From positions 1-64,000 of the forward strand of contig NZ_JAGPXY010000025.1 of assembly GCF_018070325.1 (NCBI RefSeq): a stretch of DNA of 64,000 nt, in the 5' to 3' direction. Both the position numbers and the translations under genes were made by a program. Numbering within the stretch: the stretch's first letter is position 1; the number at the start of each line of letters is the position of its first letter. The notes under the pieces were generated by a model. That model was not told the DNA's origin and did not search any database. It saw only the letters and a program-made list of their open reading frames with translations. The stretch is from Micromonospora sp. H61 (lineage in GTDB: Bacteria > Actinomycetota > Actinomycetes > Mycobacteriales > Micromonosporaceae). Below, in pieces: positions 58,822-64,000 of the stretch.

Positions 58822-59652
58822 GTGGACGAGCGGATCCGGCTGCGGCTGGACGTCTCGTACGACGGCACCGACTTCTCCGGCTGGGCAGCCCAGCCGACCA
58901 GGCGCACCGTCGCGGGGGTGCTCGTCGAGACCCTGGACCTGGTCCTCGGCGTCGGTACGGCCACCGGGCTGACGGTGGCCGGGCGGACCGACGCGGGAGT
59001 GCACGCCACGGGGCAGGTGTGCCATGTGGACCTGCCCGTGGACGTGTGGCGGCAGCACGAGGGACGGCTGCTGCGTCGCCTGGCCCGGCTGCTCCCCACC
59101 GACGTGCGGGTACGGGCGATGACCGAGGTGCCGGCCGACTTCGACGCCCGGTTCTCGGCCACCTTCCGGCGCTACGAGTACCGGGTCACCGATGCGCCCT
59201 TCGGTGCCGAGCCGTTGCGCCGCCACGAGGTGCTGGCCTGGCCGAAGCCGTTGGACCTGGCCGCACTGAACGCCGCCGCGACCGGGCTGGTGGGGGAGCA
59301 CGACTTCGCCGCGTACTGCCGACGCAAGGAGCACGCCACCACGCTGCGCGAGGTGACCCGACTGGACTGGCGTCGCGACCCGGACGGCATCCTGGTCGCC
59401 ACAGTGCAGGCCGACGCGTTCTGCCAGGCGATGGTGCGCAGCCTGGTGGGAGCCATGCTGGTGGCCGGGGACGGCCGCCGCCCGGTCGAGTGGCCGGGAA
59501 CCCTGCTCACCCGGCGGGAGCGGTCCAGCGAGGTGACAGTCGCTCCCGCGCGCGGGCTGACCCTGGTCGCCGTCGGCTACCCGGCAGATCCGGCCGAGTA
59601 CGCCCACCGTGCCACCCTCACCCGCCGGTTGCGGGTGCCGATCGAGGGTTGA
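58822..59652 (+). CDS. truA: tRNA pseudouridine(38-40) synthase TruA
   Basis: A 276-residue TruA that isomerises uridines 38-40 of tRNAs. Catalytic Asp57 is in AGRTDAGVHA and the family RYEYRVTD motif is present. GTG at 58822 follows AGGAGGTACGAG. It converges with the minus-strand gene ending at 59665, only 12 bases away. Confidence 0.95.
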   Translation: MDERIRLRLDVSYDGTDFSGWAAQPTRRTVAGVLVETLDLVLGVGTATGLTVAGRTDAGVHATGQVCHVDLPVDVWRQHEGRLLRRLARLLPTDVRVRAMTEVPADFDARFSATFRRYEYRVTDAPFGAEPLRRHEVLAWPKPLDLAALNAAATGLVGEHDFAAYCRRKEHATTLREVTRLDWRRDPDGILVATVQADAFCQAMVRSLVGAMLVAGDGRRPVEWPGTLLTRRERSSEVTVAPARGLTLVAVGYPADPAEYAHRATLTRRLRVPIEG

Positions 59653-59664
59653 CCGTCCGCACTG

Positions 59665-60774
59665 TCACTCGCCCGGCAGGTCGCCCTGGTTGGCGTTGCT
59701 GCCGGTGGGTGCCGCCGTCGGTTGCGCGGCGGTGCCACCGTCGGCCCGGCTCTGCAGCACGCCCCGGCTGAGGTGCAGCTCGATCATGTCGAACAGGATC
59801 TCGCGGACCTTGGCGTCACCCGCCTTGACCGCCGCCCCGTCCTTGCGGACCACCAGCGCGTACGCCAGGTAGTGGCCACGGACCTGCCAGCCGACGCGTG
59901 CCGGAGCGCTGGCCAGGACTTCGGTGCCGTCGCCGTCGTCGGCGGTGAGGCCCCGGAAACGGCCCTGCCGCTCGTCGAGCAGTTGCCGGAGTCGGTCTCG
60001 GACTCGTTCCGCGGTGACCTTGTCGGTGAGGTTGAACAGGCCGGCGGTGACCAGGTGGCTGTCGTCGGGCGTACTCAGCGTGGCCCGGACGACCTGGTTG
60101 CAGCCGAGCCGGACCAGCAGGTCGGCGACCTCGTCGGTGGCGGCTACGGCGCAACTGCCGCTGGACTGTGTCTTGAGCACCTGGTAGCTCGGCTGGCCGT
60201 CGGTGAGCTTCAGCTCCTTGCCGGGGAAGAGTTCCTTGGCGGTGAGCGGGGCCTGGTCGGTGTCCCGGGAGTCGAGGGCCAGCCGTTCCGCGGGTGCCGA
60301 CGTCGGGGCGGCGTTCGGCTGGTACGTCGGGTTGCTCTGCGGCTGCTCGCCGCGGTCGATGAGCAGCGCGGCGGCGCCGAGGCCGCAGAGGGCGAGCAGC
60401 ACCAGGACGGCTGCGCCGCCGATCAGTACCTGCCACAGGCGGCCGCCGCCGCGCCGGGCGGGCGGCTCCGCCGACGTCGCCGAGGTGTAGATCTGGCTGC
60501 GCGGCGGGGCGGGCGGGATGTCGGCACGCGTCGGCAGTGGCCGCGGCGCATCGGCGCGGGCGGCCGGACCGGGCTGCGGCACATCGGCACGGGCCGGCAC
60601 CGGTTGCGACGAGGGCAGCGAGAGCTGGTTCGGCCGGGGCAGCGACGGCGTGGGGAAGCGCGACGGAGAGGGCCCGGCCGCCGGGGGCGGACCGGCGCCG
60701 AGCACCGACAGATCGGACCCGGGCTCCGGGTACTCCTCGAAAGCGTCCTCATCGGACTGGTACCGATACACCAT
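59665..60774 (-). CDS. Proline-rich single-pass membrane protein of unknown function
   Basis: A 369-residue protein: a Pro-rich cytoplasmic part (residues 1-110), one transmembrane helix (about 115-139, WQVLIGGAAVLVLLALCGLGA) and a 230-residue extracellular domain with two Cys (SGSCAV and LGCNQV) that could form a disulfide. The outer domain looks like a folded, not low-complexity, region but I recognise no family. ATG at 60774 was taken; ATG at 60795 is possible and has AAAGGG three bases upstream. Confidence 0.7.
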   Translation of the reverse strand: MVYRYQSDEDAFEEYPEPGSDLSVLGAGPPPAAGPSPSRFPTPSLPRPNQLSLPSSQPVPARADVPQPGPAARADAPRPLPTRADIPPAPPRSQIYTSATSAEPPARRGGGRLWQVLIGGAAVLVLLALCGLGAAALLIDRGEQPQSNPTYQPNAAPTSAPAERLALDSRDTDQAPLTAKELFPGKELKLTDGQPSYQVLKTQSSGSCAVAATDEVADLLVRLGCNQVVRATLSTPDDSHLVTAGLFNLTDKVTAERVRDRLRQLLDERQGRFRGLTADDGDGTEVLASAPARVGWQVRGHYLAYALVVRKDGAAVKAGDAKVREILFDMIELHLSRGVLQSRADGGTAAQPTAAPTGSNANQGDLPGE

Positions 60775-60876
60775 GTCGCCCAGAGTAGGAGTCATTGTCC
60801 CTTTAGGGGGTAATATCGGGGAAATGTGCGGGTGGGCCGTGTCGGGTCCGCCCCGGACCGGTGCGAGAATTGCCTG

Positions 60877-61482
60877 GTGACCGGCGACCACTACTTCACC
60901 GCTCAGCCCACCAGCGACGCCCCGGCGCGCGAGGTCGAGTTCTCCGTCGCCGACCGCGACTACCGGCTCACCTCGGCCGGCGGAGTCTTCTCCGCCAGCC
61001 GGCTCGACCCGGGCACCGCGGTGCTGCTGCGCAAGGCCGAACTGCCCGCCACCGACACCACCGGCGACCTGCTCGACCTCGGCTGCGGGTTCGGGCCGAT
61101 CAGCTGCGTGCTGGCCGACCTCGCGCCCACCAGCACCATCTGGGCCGTCGACGTCAACGCCCGGGCCCGCGAGCTGACCGCCGCCAACGCGGCTCGGGTC
61201 GGCGCCGCCGACCGGGTGCGGGTCAGCGCGCCGGACGACGTTCCGGACGGCGTCCGCTTCGCCCAGATCTGGTCGAACCCGCCCATCCGGATCGGCAAGG
61301 ACGGGCTGCACGACCTGTTGCTGCGCTGGCTGCCCCGACTCGCCCCGGACGGCGTCGGCTGGTTGGTCGTCGCCCGGCACCTCGGCGGCGACTCGCTGCA
61401 ACGCTGGCTCACCGAGCAGAGCTGGCAGGTCGAGCGGTACGCCAGCCAAAAGGGCTTCCGGGTGCTTCGCGTCACCCGGTAA
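60877..61482 (+). CDS. RsmC-like class I methyltransferase
   Basis: A 201-residue SAM-dependent methyltransferase. Motif I DLGCGFG is at residues 67-73 and NPPI at 134-137 fits N-methylation of guanine in rRNA (RsmC or RlmG group). It lacks the N-terminal half found in E. coli RsmC. The GTG start gives V-T-G-D-H-Y-F-T, typical of the actinobacterial form; no strong ribosome site. Divergent from the minus-strand membrane gene. Confidence 0.82.
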   Translation: MTGDHYFTAQPTSDAPAREVEFSVADRDYRLTSAGGVFSASRLDPGTAVLLRKAELPATDTTGDLLDLGCGFGPISCVLADLAPTSTIWAVDVNARARELTAANAARVGAADRVRVSAPDDVPDGVRFAQIWSNPPIRIGKDGLHDLLLRWLPRLAPDGVGWLVVARHLGGDSLQRWLTEQSWQVERYASQKGFRVLRVTR

Positions 61483-61523
61483 TTGGATATACCCCCCGAC
61501 CCTCGTTGGGGCAGGATCCCGGC

Positions 61524-63203
61524 GTGGGATACGTGGACGTGGCAGCGGTCGGGCACATCCTGCCCGACGGTCGGGAACTCTTCGCCGACGTGTCGTTCCG
61601 GGTCGGGGAGGGCAGCAAGGTCGCCCTGGTCGGGCCGAACGGCGCGGGAAAGACGACGCTGCTCAGGATGGTCGCCGGCGACCTGCCGGTGCGCAGCGGC
61701 GTTGTCGCAAGGGCCGGCGGGCTGGGCGTGATGCGCCAGTTCATCGGCATGATCGGTGACGAGTCGACCCTCGCCGACCTGGCGTTGTCGCTGGCCCCGC
61801 CGGCGCTTCGCGACGCCGGCCGGCGGCTCGGCGAGACCGAGGCGGCCATGCGGGCGGCCGAGGCCCACGGCAAGTTCAGCAACGCCGCGGGCAAGGCCCA
61901 GCTGGCGTACGCCGATGCGCTCGGCGCCTGGGGCGAGGCCGGCGGGTACGACGCCGAGGTGCTCTTCGACACCGTCGCGACCATCGTGCTCGGCCAGCCG
62001 TGGGACGCCGTTCGGGACCGGCCGGTGCGTACCCTCTCCGGCGGCCAGCAGAAGCGCTTCGCCCTGGAGTTGCTGCTGCGCGGCCCGGACGAGGTGCTGC
62101 TGCTCGACGAACCGGACAACTTCCTCGACGTGCCCGGCAAACGCTGGCTGGAGGCGCGACTGCGCGAGTCGACGAAGTCGGTGCTCTACGTCTCGCACGA
62201 TCGTGAGCTGCTGGCCCAGAGCGCCGACCGGGTGGTCGCCGTCGAGGGTGGCAGCGCCTGGGTACACCCGGGCGGCTTCGCCAGCTGGCACGAGGCTCGG
62301 GTGACTCGGCACGCCCGCCTCGACGAGCTGCGTCGGCGCTGGGACGAGGAGCACCAGAAGCTGCGCGAGCTGATGCTGATGTACAAGCAGAAGGCCGCGT
62401 ACAACGACGGGTTGGCGTCGCGTTACCAGGCCGCGCAGACCCGGTTGCGCAAGTTCGAGGAGGCCGGGCCGCCGCCCGTACCGCCGAAGGACCAGGACAT
62501 CCGGATGCGGCTCAGCGGCGGGCGGACCGGCAAGCGCGCGGTCATCTGCGAGCAGCTGGAGCTCGACGGCCTGACATTCCCCTTCGACCTGGAGATCTGG
62601 TACGGCGACCGGGTGGCGGTGCTCGGTGCCAACGGCACCGGCAAGTCGCACTTCCTGCGGCTGTTGGCCCGCGGCGGCACCGACCCGGACCCGGCGAACG
62701 GGCCGGTCGACGGCGCGGGCGCGCTCGCCCCGGTGACGCACGAGGGCACGGCCCGCCTCGGTGCCCGGGTCCGCCCCGGGCACTTCTCCCAGACCCACGA
62801 CCGGCCGGAGCTGATGTCGAAGACGCTTGTCGAGATCCTCTGGCGGGGCGACGAGCACCGCACCGGGATGGACCGGCACGCGGCGATGGGTGTGCTCAGT
62901 CGCTACGAGCTGGCCGCGCAGGGCGACCAGCGCTTCGGCACGCTTTCCGGCGGGCAGCAGGCCCGGTTCCTGGTGCTGCTGTTGGAGCTGTCCGGGGCGA
63001 CCCTGCTGCTGCTCGACGAGCCCACCGACAACCTCGACCTGGCCAGCGCGGAAGCGCTCGAAGCGGGCCTGAACGCCTTCGCGGGGACGGTTATCGCGGT
63101 CACCCACGATCGCTGGTTCACCCGCTCGTTCGACCGGTTCGTGCTGTTCCGAGGCGACAGCGAGGTGGTGGAGACCCCGGAACCGGTCTGGGACGTCGGG
63201 TGA
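61524..63203 (+). CDS. ABC-F family ATP-binding protein
   Basis: A 559-residue protein with two ABC domains and no membrane segment. Both Walker A (GPNGAGKTT and GANGTGKS), both LSGGQQ signatures and both Walker B with catalytic Glu (LLLLDEP) are intact. The linker (about 275-325) is charged and helical, as for ABC-F proteins that bind the ribosome E site and relieve stalls or antibiotics. Subfamily cannot be set from sequence alone. GTG at 61524 has AGGA upstream. Confidence 0.88.
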   Translation: MGYVDVAAVGHILPDGRELFADVSFRVGEGSKVALVGPNGAGKTTLLRMVAGDLPVRSGVVARAGGLGVMRQFIGMIGDESTLADLALSLAPPALRDAGRRLGETEAAMRAAEAHGKFSNAAGKAQLAYADALGAWGEAGGYDAEVLFDTVATIVLGQPWDAVRDRPVRTLSGGQQKRFALELLLRGPDEVLLLDEPDNFLDVPGKRWLEARLRESTKSVLYVSHDRELLAQSADRVVAVEGGSAWVHPGGFASWHEARVTRHARLDELRRRWDEEHQKLRELMLMYKQKAAYNDGLASRYQAAQTRLRKFEEAGPPPVPPKDQDIRMRLSGGRTGKRAVICEQLELDGLTFPFDLEIWYGDRVAVLGANGTGKSHFLRLLARGGTDPDPANGPVDGAGALAPVTHEGTARLGARVRPGHFSQTHDRPELMSKTLVEILWRGDEHRTGMDRHAAMGVLSRYELAAQGDQRFGTLSGGQQARFLVLLLELSGATLLLLDEPTDNLDLASAEALEAGLNAFAGTVIAVTHDRWFTRSFDRFVLFRGDSEVVETPEPVWDVG

Positions 63204-63247
63204 TCGGTCCCCGGCGGCGGTGCGTCCGGCCGGCATAGGGTGATCTC

Positions 63248-64000
63248 GTGACTCAGATGACCTATCGCCGGCTGGGCGACTCCGGGCTCGTGGTGTCCGT
63301 GGTCGGGATCGGCTGCAACAACTTCGGCCGCAAGCTCGACCTCGACGGCACCCGGGCGGTGGTGGACGCCGCCCTGGACGCCGGGATCACCCTCTTCGAC
63401 ACCGCCGACATCTACGGCGAGCCGCAGGGCAGCTCCGAGGAGCTGCTCGGGCAGGCGCTCAAGGGGCGCCGGGACGACGTGGTGGTGGCCACCAAGTTCG
63501 GCATGGACATGAACGGCCTCAACGGGCCGGACTACGGTGCGCGAGGTGCGCGGCGCTACATCGCCCGCGCGGTGGAGGCGTCGCTGCGCCGGCTCGGCAC
63601 CGACCACATCGACCTGTACCAGATGCACGAGCCCGACCCGGGCACCCCGATCGACGAGACCCTCGCCGCCCTGGACGACCTGGTCCGCGACGGCAAGGTG
63701 CGCTACCTGGGCAACTCCAACTTCACCGGCTGGCAGATCGCCGACGCGGACTGGGTCGCCTCGTCCAACGGGCGGTCCCGCTTCATCAGCGCCCAGAACC
63801 ACTACAGCCTGGTGGAGCGCTCGGTGGAGGCCGAGGTGATCCCGGCGTGCGAGCGGTTCGGCCTCGGCATGCTGCCGTTCTTCCCGCTCGCCAACGGCCT
63901 GCTCACCGGCAAGTACAAGCGCGAGGCTCAGCCGCCGGCCGGCAGCCGGCTCTCCGGCGGTGGCCGGTACGCGGAGCGGCTCGCCGCTGCCGACTGGGAC
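63248..64000 (+). CDS. Aldo/keto reductase (3' end outside the window)
   Basis: The first 251 residues of an NADPH-dependent aldo/keto reductase. Catalytic residues are visible: Asp51, Tyr56, Lys83 and His127. The TIM barrel continues past the window. GTG at 63248 is used (ATG at 63257 is possible). It is the YghZ/Kv-beta-like subtype from EPQGSSEELLGQ-type sequence; substrate unknown. Confidence 0.88.
   Translation, partial: MTQMTYRRLGDSGLVVSVVGIGCNNFGRKLDLDGTRAVVDAALDAGITLFDTADIYGEPQGSSEELLGQALKGRRDDVVVATKFGMDMNGLNGPDYGARGARRYIARAVEASLRRLGTDHIDLYQMHEPDPGTPIDETLAALDDLVRDGKVRYLGNSNFTGWQIADADWVASSNGRSRFISAQNHYSLVERSVEAEVIPACERFGLGMLPFFPLANGLLTGKYKREAQPPAGSRLSGGGRYAERLAAADWD

Overview
The window is high-GC actinobacterial chromosome. 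Several things point to the family Micromonosporaceae, probably Micromonospora or a close relative: strong GC bias at third codon positions, many GTG and TTG starts, chained GTGA/ATGA gene overlaps, DUF1707 and Uma2 genes, the order rpmG-hadA-hadB-trpT-secE-nusG, and short intergenic palindromes. The genus is inferred from style and gene order, not from a database match.

Layout. (1) 1-11.9 kb, metabolic and accessory genes: a minus-strand glutathionyl-hydroquinone reductase-like gene, a SnoaL-like protein, a Uma2 nuclease-fold protein, then a tightly overlapping nuoIJKLMN operon (the membrane half of complex I without nuoA-H), an HtpX protease, an MFS transporter and a YajQ-family protein. 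(2) 12.0-16.0 kb, a tRNA-Tyr integration hotspot: an intact tRNA-Tyr, a decayed tyrosine integrase and a Fic-domain gene lie between two 107-bp copies of the tRNA 3' end plus its terminator. The tail of a second integrase lies just beyond the right copy, followed by a gene-poor scar. (3) 16.0-20.5 kb: a small secreted or membrane peptide, a membrane GGDEF-EAL protein, tRNA-Thr, tRNA-Met, rpmG, hadA-hadB and tRNA-Trp. (4) 20.7-34.2 kb: secE-nusG-rplK-rplA, an ABC pump pair, rplJ-rplL behind an L10-type leader with an attenuator, then rpoB-rpoC. (5) 34.3-35.7 kb: two small membrane proteins. (6) 36.2-40.7 kb, the str operon: rpsL-rpsG-fusA-tuf. (7) 41.0-50.7 kb: complete S10 and spc operons, rpsJ to rplO. 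(8) 50.9-59.7 kb: secY-adk-map, a DUF1707 gene bracketed by palindromic repeats, then infA-rpmJ-rpsM-rpsK-rpsD-rpoA-rplQ-truA. (9) 59.7-64.0 kb: a proline-rich single-pass membrane protein, an RsmC-like methyltransferase, an ABC-F protein and an aldo/keto reductase cut off by the window edge.

Most of the window builds the transcription, translation and secretion core: RNA polymerase (rpoA, rpoB, rpoC), NusG, most ribosomal proteins, EF-G, EF-Tu, IF-1, SecY and SecE, methionine aminopeptidase, adenylate kinase and TruA. Control is probably by leader RNAs, because long structured 5' leaders precede rplJ, rpoB, rpsL, rpsJ and rpsM.

The most interesting items are the tRNA-Tyr island whose only intact gene is a Fic protein, a 20-bp hairpin motif shared by the str and S10 leaders, a 20-bp perfect palindrome at the predicted str transcription start, and the stand-alone nuoI-N set.
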